A stretch of DNA of 64,000 nt from Ensifer adhaerens (GTDB lineage Bacteria; Pseudomonadota; Alphaproteobacteria; Rhizobiales; Rhizobiaceae): assembly GCF_000697965.2 (NCBI RefSeq), contig NZ_CP015882.1, positions 1,339,001 through 1,403,000 of the forward strand, in the 5' to 3' direction. Shown piece by piece: positions 8,974 to 17,612 of the stretch (its first letter is position 1; each line of letters starts with the position of its first letter). Below the pieces are notes generated by a model. That model did not search any database. It was not told the DNA's origin and worked only from the letters and a program-made list of their open reading frames with translations. Both the position numbers and the translations under genes were made by a program.

Positions 8974-9906
8974 CTAAGCGGCAAGCGGAACCAGACCGGC
9001 CTCGATCTTGTTGCGGAAAGGCTCGTAACGGTTCGGAAGCTTCAACGCCTCGCCGAGATGGGCGGTGTCCTCGTCACGGTCGAAGCCGGGCTCGTTGGTT
9101 GCAATCTCGAACAAGATACCACCGGGTGTCCGGAAATAGATCGCCCAGAAATAGTCCCGGTCGATGACGGGGGTTACCTGGTAGCCGGTATCCATCAGGG
9201 CCTTGCGCACTTCGAGTTGCTTTTCCCGATTTTCGACCGCAAAAGCGATATGGTGGACCGAACCCGCCCCCTGACGGGCGAATGGCGTCTTCGGCAAGGC
9301 CGCCAGTTCAATGGTGTCTGCACCGTTGCCACCAGGAAGGATCAATCGCGTGACGTCTCCTTCCACTCCGGCAATCTCATAGCCCATAAAGCGCAGCAAT
9401 TCCTCGGTCGCAGCAGTGTCGTGCAGATTGAAACGGGCGCCGGTAAAGCCGCGAATGGCGTTGTCCTCCGAGATACCCTCACCAAGCCATGGCGCCCGCC
9501 CGTCTATAGCCGTTTCGACCAAAGCGAGGCCATCGCCATCAGGGCCTGTGAAGCGCAAGCGCTCTGCGCCGAAGACCGTTTCAGCCTGCATGCCACCGAC
9601 ACCTTGAGCAACCAGGCGCTCCTTCCAGAAACTAAGCGTTCCTTTCGGGATAGAGAACTGGGTTTCGCCGACTTCGCCGACACCGGGCCGTCCGGTCATT
9701 ATATGGGGAAAGGGAAAGTAGGTCATGACCGTTCCGGGCGTGCCCAACTCATCACCGTAATAGAGGTGGTAGACACTGGGCTCGTCGAAGTTGACCGTCT
9801 TCTTCACCCGGCGCAGGCCGAGCGTGTTGGTGAAAAACCTGTTGTTCTTTTGCGCGTCCGACGCCATCGAAGTGACGTGATGCAGTCCCTTGATATCCTT
9901 GATCAT
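8974..9906 (-). CDS. Ring-cleaving dioxygenase, VOC/glyoxalase fold (MhqO-like)
   Basis: 310-residue extradiol-type dioxygenase with two vicinal-oxygen-chelate repeats. Candidate iron ligands are the His pair in IKGLHHVTSMASD (start of repeat 1), His in AGSVHHIAFAVENR (repeat 2, ~residue 215) and Glu in GILFEIATNEPGF (~265). The family (MhqO/YkcA/PcpA-like) opens hydroquinone-type rings. It is divergent from the LysR gene, and the 44-bp box lies 70 bases upstream. It is the first gene of the minus-strand catabolic unit. Confidence 0.9.
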   Translation of the reverse strand: MIKDIKGLHHVTSMASDAQKNNRFFTNTLGLRRVKKTVNFDEPSVYHLYYGDELGTPGTVMTYFPFPHIMTGRPGVGEVGETQFSIPKGTLSFWKERLVAQGVGGMQAETVFGAERLRFTGPDGDGLALVETAIDGRAPWLGEGISEDNAIRGFTGARFNLHDTAATEELLRFMGYEIAGVEGDVTRLILPGGNGADTIELAALPKTPFARQGAGSVHHIAFAVENREKQLEVRKALMDTGYQVTPVIDRDYFWAIYFRTPGGILFEIATNEPGFDRDEDTAHLGEALKLPNRYEPFRNKIEAGLVPLAA

Positions 9907-9975
9907 GGCCAGTGCCCTTTCCGTTGACGTTGTCCGTCGATAGACAAGGTTATAGCCGGGTTGATTGGCGCAAAG

Positions 9976-10019
9976 AATTGCAATATTTATCTCGAATGAA
10001 TTGCAAAAATTGAAACAAT
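9976..10019 (-). promoter_or_regulatory. Putative LysR-regulator box between dioxygenase and lysR
   Basis: Twin of the box at 5689-5732: ATTGCA at 9977 and 10000 (23-base spacing), then TTGCA-N4-TTG-N-AACAAT. It ends three bases before the lysR ATG, so binding here could both activate the dioxygenase operon and repress lysR itself. Operator function is inferred from duplication and position. Confidence 0.7.
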
Positions 10020-10022
10020 GCG

Positions 10023-10922
10023 ATGAACGACTACAAAGCCCTGAAGACCTTCCTTATGGCGGCTGAGAAGCGCAACTTCGCGCAGGTTGCACGCGAGCTT
10101 GATATGACGCCGGCCGCAGTTACGCGGGCGATCGCCGCGCTCGAAGACGATCTCGGCGTGCAGCTGTTTGTGCGGACAACGCGCCAGGTTTCGCTGACGA
10201 CGGACGGCGCCGTCTTTGCCGCGCAAATCCAGCCGTCCCTAGAGGCGCTGGAAAGCGCCAGACGCGACGTAAGAAACGCTCATAAGGCGGACCAGGGTCG
10301 CTTGCGAATAAGCGCTCCGACTTGGCTCGGTAAAACCGTTCTACCGTCGATCCTGTCCGGCTTTCGAGAACTCTATCCAAAAATGTCGTTTGAAATCTCG
10401 CTCTCGGACGGCTTGGTCAACATCGTCGATGATGACTACGATCTCGCGATCCGCATCTCATCCCAGCCATCGGACAAGTTTACGATATGGCGCAAGATCC
10501 GGGCCGTGCCGAGAATTTTGGTGGCGGCGCCGGGCACCCGGTTCACCGAGATGGACCACCCGAGCGAGTTGACGCCGGACGACTGCCTTGCATACAGCGG
10601 CGAAAGCAGGCGGGAGACCTGGCACCTTTCTGATGGCGGATCGAGCACGACCATCACGGCCGGGAGGGCGTTCAGCGCCAACAGCGGCGAGGTGCTTGCC
10701 GACATGGCCGCCGATGGAGCGGGCGTTGCCATGCTTCCGGGATTTCATATCGCGGAGCGAGTCCGCAGCGGTCGCCTCGTCCATGTCCTTCAAGGCTGGT
10801 CGCCCCCGGAACTTTGGCTGACCCTATACTATCCGCCTTATCAAGCGCTGCCGCCCCGCATAGCGACCTTCTCGAAATTCTTCGAAGAACAGTTGCCGGC
10901 TCACATGATCATGCTTGATTGA
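10023..10922 (+). CDS. LysR family transcriptional regulator
   Basis: 299-residue LTTR: N-terminal winged helix-turn-helix (NFAQVARELDMTPAAVTRAIAALEDDLGVQLF, residues ~17-45) and a C-terminal periplasmic-binding-protein-like sensor domain. It belongs to the CrgA-like branch (REHRR-free, with VQLFVRTTRQVSLT). Divergent from the dioxygenase, it overlaps the proposed promoter region, so it is the obvious regulator of the dioxygenase and doxX units. No strong ribosome site precedes the ATG, and the mRNA leader may be very short. Confidence 0.92.
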   Translation: MNDYKALKTFLMAAEKRNFAQVARELDMTPAAVTRAIAALEDDLGVQLFVRTTRQVSLTTDGAVFAAQIQPSLEALESARRDVRNAHKADQGRLRISAPTWLGKTVLPSILSGFRELYPKMSFEISLSDGLVNIVDDDYDLAIRISSQPSDKFTIWRKIRAVPRILVAAPGTRFTEMDHPSELTPDDCLAYSGESRRETWHLSDGGSSTTITAGRAFSANSGEVLADMAADGAGVAMLPGFHIAERVRSGRLVHVLQGWSPPELWLTLYYPPYQALPPRIATFSKFFEEQLPAHMIMLD

Positions 10923-11132
10923 CGAGCGAAATGGATCCGGAGCTACAACCCGATGCGGCTGTTAGCGCCTGGCGTTCAGTCATTCTGACGCAGGGTTCGC
11001 GCGCGTCAGCACCGGCGCTTCGCCCGCAGGATGGCGTCGAACAGCAGCGCCTCGCCGATGCTGTCACTGAAGCGCTAGCACACGCCTCGGCCCGTCGGCG
11101 CCGCCGCAATGGCTGAACCGCCCCGTCACGGC

Positions 11133-11162
11133 AAAGCCGCCACCCTCTCGGGTGACGGCTTT
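11133..11162 (-). terminator. Hairpin terminator behind the secreted alpha/beta hydrolase
   Basis: 13-bp stem with one mismatch (AAAGCCGCCACCC / GGGTGACGGCTTT) and a 4-base loop, 21 bases past the hydrolase stop. Nothing else was recognised in 10923-11183. Confidence 0.6.
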
Positions 11163-11183
11163 GGTCACTGGAGTTTTCAGAGA

Positions 11184-11951
11184 CTACTTCGCAGCCTCTT
11201 CGATCACGTCTGCGACGGCTTGGGGCTGCGACACCATCACAACGTGGGATGCACCCTCGATTACGACAGTGTGCTTGGAGGCCGCCCGTTCGGCCATGAA
11301 GCCGAGTGCCTTCGCTGGGATGTTCTTGTCGCCGTCCCCATAGATGAAATAGGAGGGCAGCGTCTTCCAGGCGGGCGAACCTGACTTTTCCGTCAAGGCA
11401 GCTTCGGTGATCGGGCGCTGGCCGGCGGCCATCAGTGCAGCATCCTCGATTGAAACATCGTGGGCGAACTGGTCGTGAAACTTCGCCTGGTCGATGGAAA
11501 GATCGACGCCGCCACCTATCAGCTTTACCGGGGCGGCGAGCGCTTGGCCAAGCGTGCCCCCGGGGAACTTACCGGCGAGATCGGCAGCTGCTTCTCCAGC
11601 TTCCGGAGCGAAGGCTGCAACGTAGACCAGCGACTTGACGTTGTCCTTGCCGTTTGCCGCGGTCGAGATCACCTGGCCTCCGTAGGAATGCCCGACGAGG
11701 ACGACGGATCCTTTGATGCTCGAGATGATGTCTGAAACATAGGCCGCATCGCCTGCGACACTGCGCAGTGGATTGGCAGCGGCAACGACCGTGAACCCGT
11801 TTTTCTGAAGGATCTTCGTCACACCATTCCAGCTCGACGCATCGGCGAAAGCGCCATGAACGAGAACGACTGTGGGCTTTGCGGGCTGGGCAACAGCCCC
11901 GCCGGACAGGAGAGCGGCGATTAAGGCAACGGTCGCAGCGAGTTTAAACAT
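11184..11951 (-). CDS. Secreted alpha/beta hydrolase (EstC-like esterase)
   Basis: 255-residue alpha/beta hydrolase with a Sec signal peptide (MFKLAATVALIAALLSGGAVAQ). The oxyanion motif VLVHGAFADASSW and the nucleophile elbow GHSYGGQV (Ser) are clear. The acid is probably in FIYGDGDKNIP and the histidine in IEGASHVVMVSQP. The family includes pyrethroid and ester hydrolases, often induced by stress. A 10-bp palindrome lies 67 bases upstream of the start. Confidence 0.9.
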   Translation of the reverse strand: MFKLAATVALIAALLSGGAVAQPAKPTVVLVHGAFADASSWNGVTKILQKNGFTVVAAANPLRSVAGDAAYVSDIISSIKGSVVLVGHSYGGQVISTAANGKDNVKSLVYVAAFAPEAGEAAADLAGKFPGGTLGQALAAPVKLIGGGVDLSIDQAKFHDQFAHDVSIEDAALMAAGQRPITEAALTEKSGSPAWKTLPSYFIYGDGDKNIPAKALGFMAERAASKHTVVIEGASHVVMVSQPQAVADVIEEAAK

Positions 11952-12017
11952 GACGATATCCTTTGTGGCTTCGGTCCAATACAGGCTACGAGGGAGTTTT
12001 TATCGCGCCCGATTAGT

Positions 12018-12027
12018 TTGTGCACAA
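12018..12027. promoter_or_regulatory. Palindrome TTGTGCACAA upstream of the hydrolase
   Basis: Perfect 10-bp palindrome in an otherwise featureless gap (11952-12354), 67 bases before the minus-strand hydrolase start. It could be a MarR/TetR-type operator. No regulator gene is adjacent. Confidence 0.3.
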
Positions 12028-12354
12028 TCTATATTGCCTCAAAAGAGACATGTCAACCGCGCTAATAGATCGCGCGCGACTAATTTTTTTTGCGCAACGA
12101 AGCCAGAGCGCTATTTTGCGTCGCAGATCGCCACTGCGAGGGTCCGGCCGCGCATTCTCATCCTTCAGCTGCTTCAGCTTTTCCAATCTCCGGCGGCAAT
12201 ATACCGGCGTATTTTTCTTCCAGCTGTAATGGGTCGCCTGACTGCCTCCGGCACGCGATGGAGCATCTGCCGCGGTAGGTTCAGTTTTTTATACGAATAC
12301 GAATGAGGCGCGGATCGTGGCGCTTATCGAAATCACGACAAGGCTCATCCGGAC

Positions 12355-12384
12355 TGATCCAACCGCGCCCACTTCTCGTAATCC
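12355..12384 (+). promoter_or_regulatory. Sigma-E (RpoE/ChrR-type) promoter of the DUF3833 operon
   Basis: TGATCC, 18 bases, then TAATCC, 38 bases before the first gene at 12422. Same hexamer and spacing as the promoter upstream of rpoE (19058), with CG directly before TA in both. Confidence 0.75.
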
Positions 12385-12421
12385 AGGCTGACGAAAAACA
12401 ACGGGAGCGAACGAACGAGCC

Positions 12422-12811
12422 ATGTTCCGAACCGCAATAGCGATCGCAGCTGTGTGCGCAGCCGTACCGTCAGAGGCCGCTGCGGAGCAATACAGAGCAA
12501 ACGAGATCAAGGGAGAGATCGTCGGCAGGCGCATCTTCCTTGAAGCTCCATTGGGTGGGGAATTCCCGCTAAACTATCGAAGAAGTGGCAGTGTCGACGG
12601 TGACGGGGAAGCTTTGGGCCTCGGCCGGTTCGTCAAACCCAAAGACACCGGCACTTGGTGGATACAGTCTGACCGTCTCTGCCAGCAGTTTCGCACCTGG
12701 TACGACGGTCGCCCGATGTGTTTCGAGCTCTACCGGGTCGAACAGAAAAAGCTGAAGTGGATCCGGAACGACGGAAAGACCGGTATCGCCCGAATAGGTC
12801 CCGAGCTTTGA
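12422..12811 (+). CDS. Small secreted protein, DUF995-like
   Basis: 129 residues with a signal peptide (cleavage probably after SEAAA). The C-terminal half (GTWWIQSDRLCQQFRTWYDGRPMCFELYRVEQKKLKWI) resembles a two-Cys beta-rich domain seen in many rhizobial exported proteins and fused to adenylate cyclases; function unknown. It is the first gene behind the sigma-E-type promoter at 12355, so it may be part of the singlet-oxygen response. Confidence 0.7.
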   Translation: MFRTAIAIAAVCAAVPSEAAAEQYRANEIKGEIVGRRIFLEAPLGGEFPLNYRRSGSVDGDGEALGLGRFVKPKDTGTWWIQSDRLCQQFRTWYDGRPMCFELYRVEQKKLKWIRNDGKTGIARIGPEL

Positions 12812-12877
12812 TGTGGCAGCGAAAGGAGGCCGCGTATTGAAGCTTATGCCGCGCAATCGATTTGACGGAGGAAATGC

Positions 12878-13381
12878 ATGCGCATCTTCAGCGTTTTTCT
12901 TACGGTCCTCGCCATGAACCTTGCATTGGTTGCGCCAGCGGCCGCCGGGTCCTTTTCGCTTGAAAGCTTCTTTACAGGCAGGTCGAGCGCCGAGGGAAGC
13001 TTTCAAAGCATCACCGGGGTTAAAAGGACATTCGAAGTCCAGTTGGTCGGAAAATGGGACGGCCGCACCCTGACGCTCAGGGAAGATTTCAGGTTCGATG
13101 ACGGCAGTCGAGATCGCAAGACGTGGCGGTTCATAAAGGATGGACCCGGCAGATACAGGGGTACGCGCGAGGACGTGATTGGAGAGACGCAGGTGCGGAT
13201 TAAAGATAATGTCGCGCGCTTCAGCTATCTGGTCTTCCTCGACTCAAAAAACCGCAAGAACAAAGTTCGCTTTCACGACACCATGACATTGAACAATGAC
13301 GGTCGTGTCCTCAATACCGCCTATGTGACGAAATTCGGATTGCCGGTTGCCTGGACGCGTGTCGAATTCAGGAGACAGTGA
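12878..13381 (+). CDS. DUF3833 family secreted protein
   Basis: 167 residues with a signal peptide ending near AAAG. The DUF3833 pattern is clear (FFTGRSSAEGSFQSITG, LREDFRFDDGSRDRKTWRF, GRYRGTREDVIGE). The family has a lipocalin-like beta barrel and is found in ChrR/RpoE singlet-oxygen regulons next to the SDR and symporter-like genes, as here. It lies four bases before the MFS gene. Confidence 0.85.
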   Translation: MRIFSVFLTVLAMNLALVAPAAAGSFSLESFFTGRSSAEGSFQSITGVKRTFEVQLVGKWDGRTLTLREDFRFDDGSRDRKTWRFIKDGPGRYRGTREDVIGETQVRIKDNVARFSYLVFLDSKNRKNKVRFHDTMTLNNDGRVLNTAYVTKFGLPVAWTRVEFRRQ

Positions 13382-13384
13382 CTG

Positions 13385-14713
13385 ATGTGGAAAGTGTCTA
13401 GCAGACGAGCATCCAGGTCACACCCTTCGACACTCATCCTCTATGCGCTTCCAGCGTTCCCATTGGCGGCGCTTGCGCTGCCGCTTTTCGTCATCGTTCC
13501 GACGTTTTACTCCGAAGTCATGGGACTACCGGTCGCGGCCGTCGGCGGTGCACTTTTTGCCATTCGTCTTCTTGATGCAGCGAGTGATCCGATATTCGGC
13601 TGGCTTGCCGACCGGTGGAATGGCGTTGGCGGTCGCCGGCGTGGCTTTTTTCTTGCGTCAATTCCGCTAACCGCGGTCGCCGCGTTCATGCTTTTTTGGC
13701 CGCCTCAAACAATCGGGCTCGGTTATCTGCTTATATGGGGTGGCCTTTTGTCACTTGGCTTTACCTGGTCCTCTCTGCCCTACACCGCCTGGGGGGCAGA
13801 ACTTTCAACCGACTATGCCGAGCGAACACGCGTTGCAGCTTTCCGCGAAGGCGCGACGCTTATCGGGACTTTATCGGCCATCAGCCTCCCCTTCGCTTTT
13901 GGGACGGCTGGGGCAAATAACGCCGATGGGCTGAAGGCGGTAGCCGTTCTTGTCGCGGTCTTGCTTCCGCTCACAGGGCTTATGGCTTTCGTTTTCGTCC
14001 CCGAACCCGTCAATCGGTCGACGCGGGAGTTTGGCCTGATGCAAAGCCTGGTTTTCATGTCGAAGAACCGGCCGTTCCTGCGTCTCATCGCCGCTTTTCT
14101 TTTGAATGGATTTGCAAACGCAATCCCAGCTACTTTGTTTCTTTACTTTGTCTCAGGGCGTCTGGGAGCTGCGGAATGGCGCGGCCCGTTTCTCCTACTC
14201 TATTTCGCATGCGCAGTTCTTGGCGTACCGCTCGCAGTAAAGGCCGCAAGGCGCTGGAGCAAGCACAAGGCCTGGAGCGGCGCTATGCTGGTGACGTGCT
14301 CGATCTTTGCGGCATCAGGATTTCTCGGCGACGGAGACCTGGTCGCCTTTGGTGCGATATGCGTGTGCACCGGTCTTCTGCTCGCCTTCGACCTTGTTTT
14401 GCCTCCATCCATGCAGGCAGACGTAATCGACAACGACACAGCAGTCTCAGGCTCTCAGCGTTCCGGCATGTATTTCGCGGCGTGGGCACTTGCCACGAAG
14501 CTCTCTCTGGCGACAGCAGTCGGGGTGACGTTTCCCATGCTCAGTCTGATTGGCTTCGACCCGGCTCAAGATCGTTCGTCGCCCGACGCTCTCAAGGGTC
14601 TTTCGTTGCTTTACGCCTGGGCACCAATCGTCCCGAAGCTCGCAGCAATCGGGCTCATGTGGGGCTTTCCGATCGATCGTGTGGCCCAACGAGAGCTTAT
14701 TGGTCGGACTTGA
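13385..14713 (+). CDS. GPH-type MFS transporter (MelB-like) of the sigma-E locus
   Basis: 442-residue inner-membrane protein with about 12 membrane segments. The MelB/GPH signature is seen in DAASDPIFGWLADRW near residue 65 and in WSSLPYTAWGAELS. In Rhodobacter sphaeroides the same kind of gene lies in the RpoE regulon beside an SDR and a DUF3833 gene. The substrate is unknown, possibly a lipid or lipid headgroup rather than a sugar. Four bases separate it from DUF3833. Confidence 0.85.
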   Translation: MWKVSSRRASRSHPSTLILYALPAFPLAALALPLFVIVPTFYSEVMGLPVAAVGGALFAIRLLDAASDPIFGWLADRWNGVGGRRRGFFLASIPLTAVAAFMLFWPPQTIGLGYLLIWGGLLSLGFTWSSLPYTAWGAELSTDYAERTRVAAFREGATLIGTLSAISLPFAFGTAGANNADGLKAVAVLVAVLLPLTGLMAFVFVPEPVNRSTREFGLMQSLVFMSKNRPFLRLIAAFLLNGFANAIPATLFLYFVSGRLGAAEWRGPFLLLYFACAVLGVPLAVKAARRWSKHKAWSGAMLVTCSIFAASGFLGDGDLVAFGAICVCTGLLLAFDLVLPPSMQADVIDNDTAVSGSQRSGMYFAAWALATKLSLATAVGVTFPMLSLIGFDPAQDRSSPDALKGLSLLYAWAPIVPKLAAIGLMWGFPIDRVAQRELIGRT

Positions 14714-14784
14714 CGGTATTGCGCTCGTCTACGGCTGCCAGGTTGATGACACGTTTTCCCCATCGCCCACTGAGGTAGGTTTCC

Positions 14785-15591
14785 ATGACTATCGGTCGCG
14801 ATTTAATCAACAATCACGCCTTCCACGAGACGGATCGTCGAAAGGTGGCGTGGGTTACCGGCGCAAGCTCCGGCATCGGGAAATCGCTTGCACTCCGTTT
14901 GGCACTTGACGGCTGGACCGTCGCCGTAAGCGCGCGCAACTCGGTGGAGCTCGATACTCTCGCACGATCACTGGAGAAAAAGATCCATTCTTTTCCCCTC
15001 GATGTGACCGACCGCGAAGCGGCAGAAAACACCGTACGCGACATTGAAATGCGCCTGGGTCCGATTTCCCTTGCGGTCTTCGGCGCAGGAACGTACCGGC
15101 GCGATAGCCTGTCGACCTTCGACGCCGCGTCGATCGGAGAGATGGTCGGGCTCAACATCATGGGAACCGTGAACTGTTTGCAGGCGATCATGCCAGCGAT
15201 GACGACGCGCCGGTCGGGACGGATTGCCGTCATGGCATCTGTGGCAGGCTACACCGGTCTTCCTGGTGCCGCGGGCTACGGCGCGACCAAAGCCGCCTTG
15301 ATCAACATGTGCGAAGCCCTTTATCCCGAACTTGAACGGCAAGGCGTTCAGATGACAATTATCAATCCAGGATTTGTCGATACGCCCTTGACGCGTCAGA
15401 ATGACTTTCCAATGCCTTTCCTGATCTCTTCGGAAAGTGCGGCGGAATACATCATGCGCGGGCTTGAGCGGGGGAAGTTCGAGATCGCATTCCCGTGGAG
15501 GATGAAAGTGGTCTTGAAGCTATTGAAGGCGCTTCCTCCAAGCCTGAGGTTCGCCTTGACGCGCCGCATGTTGCGTGAGGAGCAGACCTGA
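14785..15591 (+). CDS. Short-chain dehydrogenase of the sigma-E operon
   Basis: 268-residue NAD(P)-dependent SDR: cofactor motif TGASSGIGKS (residue ~25), catalytic YGATK with a preceding Ser (MASVAGYTG), and a C-terminal amphipathic stretch (MKVVLKLLKALPPSLRF) that could sit on the membrane. The start has GAGGTAGGT upstream. It is the last gene of the 12422-15591 operon and converges with the methyltransferase gene seven bases away. It probably acts on a fatty-acyl or lipid substrate. Confidence 0.88.
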   Translation: MTIGRDLINNHAFHETDRRKVAWVTGASSGIGKSLALRLALDGWTVAVSARNSVELDTLARSLEKKIHSFPLDVTDREAAENTVRDIEMRLGPISLAVFGAGTYRRDSLSTFDAASIGEMVGLNIMGTVNCLQAIMPAMTTRRSGRIAVMASVAGYTGLPGAAGYGATKAALINMCEALYPELERQGVQMTIINPGFVDTPLTRQNDFPMPFLISSESAAEYIMRGLERGKFEIAFPWRMKVVLKLLKALPPSLRFALTRRMLREEQT

Positions 15592-15597
15592 CCTCCG

Positions 15598-16815
15598 TCA
15601 CGTTGGTTCGAGCCGGAACTGGTAGACATCGATGGTCCCGTTGCGAAAGCCGGCGGCGCAGTAGTGAAGGTAGTAGCGCCACAAGCGCTTGAACCGTTCG
15701 TCGAATGCAGCGGATTCAATCTTGTGCCAACTTTTGAGGAAAGCACCTTCCCACAAGAGCAGGGTTTTCTCGTAGTCACGGCCGAAAGAAAATGCATCCC
15801 GCACCCGTAGGCCGGAAGTGACAGCCTCCTGCCTGAAGACTGCCGCAGAAGGCAGCATGCCACCGGGAAATACATAGGTTTGAATGAAATCGGCGTTTTG
15901 CCGATACCGCTCATACCGCCTCTCGTCGATCGTGATGACCTGGATCAGCGCTTGTCCGTCAGGAGCGAGGTTCGTGCGCAGCTTCTCAAAGTAAACCGGC
16001 CAATTCTCCTCTCCCACGGCTTCGAACATCTCTATTGAGACGATCTTGGTGAAACGTCCTTCACAATCCCTATAGTCTTGCAGCCGCACCTGGGCCAACG
16101 GAGACAATCCCTTGTTTGCCAGCCGAGCTCTCGCAAAGTCGGCCTGCTCCTTCGACAAAGTCAGCCCGGTAATGCGACACCCCGTGCGCGAGGCCGCGTA
16201 CTCCATAAACCCGCCCCAGCCGCAACCGATCTCAAGAACATGATCTTGCGGACCGATTCGCAGCTCACTCAGGATCCTGTCGTACTTGGCTTGTTGGGCT
16301 TCACCGAGTGACTGCCCTTGCCGCTCAAAGATGGCGGCAGAGTACGTCATCGTCTCATCGAGCCATGCGCGGTAGAAATCGTTCCCGAGGTCGTAATGGA
16401 ACGCGATATTTCGGCGGCTCCCGGCACGGGAGTTTCGTCTGAACAGATGCCGGAGGTAAGCGAGGCGGCTTATTAGCGGGCGAGAGGCGAGCGCTGGCTT
16501 GAGGGTCTCTTCGTTGGCAAGCGCCAAATCCATAAGCGTTCCCAGGTCTGGCGTCTCCCAGTCGCCATCAAGATAGGATCGAGCAAACCCGAGGCTGCCG
16601 CTTGTGAGCATACGCCAGACCGCTCTTGAGTTCGTAAAGACGATCGCTGCAGTCGGACCGGGGACGTCGCCTTTGACCAAATGCACTGCCCCACAGGGGA
16701 ACTCCGCGCGCAACTGCCCGCGTTTGATACGGGCAAGCCAACCGCATACTATTCTTTGCCACAGCGGGCGGCCCGACGATATTGAAAATGCCGCACCCTG
16801 ATCAAGCTCGCTCAT
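15598..16815 (-). CDS. Cyclopropane-fatty-acyl-phospholipid synthase family methyltransferase
   Basis: 405-residue SAM-dependent methyltransferase of the CFA synthase family, acting on acyl chains of membrane phospholipids. The SAM motif VLEIGCGWGGFMEYAA lies near residue 185, and GMLPSAAVFRQEA toward the C-terminus is typical. The start at 16815 overlaps the DUF1365 stop by four bases. With DUF1365 and a flavin amine-oxidase-like gene it forms the trio that in R. sphaeroides makes methylated furan fatty acids under RpoE control; assignment to that pathway is by gene content. Confidence 0.88.
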   Translation of the reverse strand: MSELDQGAAFSISSGRPLWQRIVCGWLARIKRGQLRAEFPCGAVHLVKGDVPGPTAAIVFTNSRAVWRMLTSGSLGFARSYLDGDWETPDLGTLMDLALANEETLKPALASRPLISRLAYLRHLFRRNSRAGSRRNIAFHYDLGNDFYRAWLDETMTYSAAIFERQGQSLGEAQQAKYDRILSELRIGPQDHVLEIGCGWGGFMEYAASRTGCRITGLTLSKEQADFARARLANKGLSPLAQVRLQDYRDCEGRFTKIVSIEMFEAVGEENWPVYFEKLRTNLAPDGQALIQVITIDERRYERYRQNADFIQTYVFPGGMLPSAAVFRQEAVTSGLRVRDAFSFGRDYEKTLLLWEGAFLKSWHKIESAAFDERFKRLWRYYLHYCAAGFRNGTIDVYQFRLEPT

Positions 16816-17612
16816 GCCAAGGTGTCTTTCTGTTCGAAACGGGAGACAATCGTTGTGGCGACCCGCAGGTCCGCCGGTCGATGACGATGCACGGGCATGC
16901 CCTTTAGCCAGATCTTGAGCGCCTCCCAATGGATCGCACCCATTACTTTTACTGTCATCATGGGGTGTTTCAGGAAGGTTAGAAAAAGCCTCTTATCCGA
17001 GATCTCTTCCCTTTCTCCGGAAAATACAGCCGTGAGAAGTCGCCCGTCACAATCGTTTTCGGTTATGCCGACGAACACGGTTTCCCCCGGCGGCCTGAGG
17101 TTGAACTCATAGCGGCAATCCATGGGTACAAACGGAGAAACGTAAAGTTCTTTGACGCACGACTGCCGGATCGCTCCGCCCTCGTCGTCGCTCACCGGAA
17201 TGACATAGGTATGGCGTTCGTGGAATGTGTTGCAGACCTCATAGAGAACGGCCCGGACTTGGCCATCGCTTGCCTCACAGTAAAAGACCGTCAAAGGGTT
17301 GAAAACGTAGCCGAGTATGCGGGGATAACATAGCACACGGATACGCATCTGCTTCACGTCCACCCCGGCCTCGGAAAGCTGGCGTTCGACCCAACTGCGT
17401 AGCGCGCCTACTTCACCATTCCCGTGATCGCTGTCGCGAAAACTGAACAGAGCAAAGCGATTATGGCCGAACAGGCGCAACTTGCTGTCCAGCCAAGCCA
17501 ACTCGTCCAGATCGAGGAGCAGCGAAAAGACCCTGTAGGAAAGCCTATGCCGGCGGGGTCTAAACCGAACGTGGCACACCTGGCCGCTGTAAAGAGCCGA
17601 CCTCGACATCAT
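16812..17612 (-). CDS. DUF1365 family protein
   Basis: 266 residues matching DUF1365 (ALYSGQVCHVRFRPRRHRL, RILGYVFNPLTVFYC, CNTFHERHTYVI, KELYVSPFVPMDCRYEF). DUF1365 is regularly encoded between a flavin oxidoreductase and a CFA-synthase-like enzyme, and is proposed to take part in lipid modification such as furan fatty acid synthesis. ATGA overlaps join it to both neighbours, so the three proteins are translated in fixed ratio. The tail carries many basic residues, which would suit membrane contact. Confidence 0.87.
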   Translation of the reverse strand: MMSRSALYSGQVCHVRFRPRRHRLSYRVFSLLLDLDELAWLDSKLRLFGHNRFALFSFRDSDHGNGEVGALRSWVERQLSEAGVDVKQMRIRVLCYPRILGYVFNPLTVFYCEASDGQVRAVLYEVCNTFHERHTYVIPVSDDEGGAIRQSCVKELYVSPFVPMDCRYEFNLRPPGETVFVGITENDCDGRLLTAVFSGEREEISDKRLFLTFLKHPMMTVKVMGAIHWEALKIWLKGMPVHRHRPADLRVATTIVSRFEQKDTLA

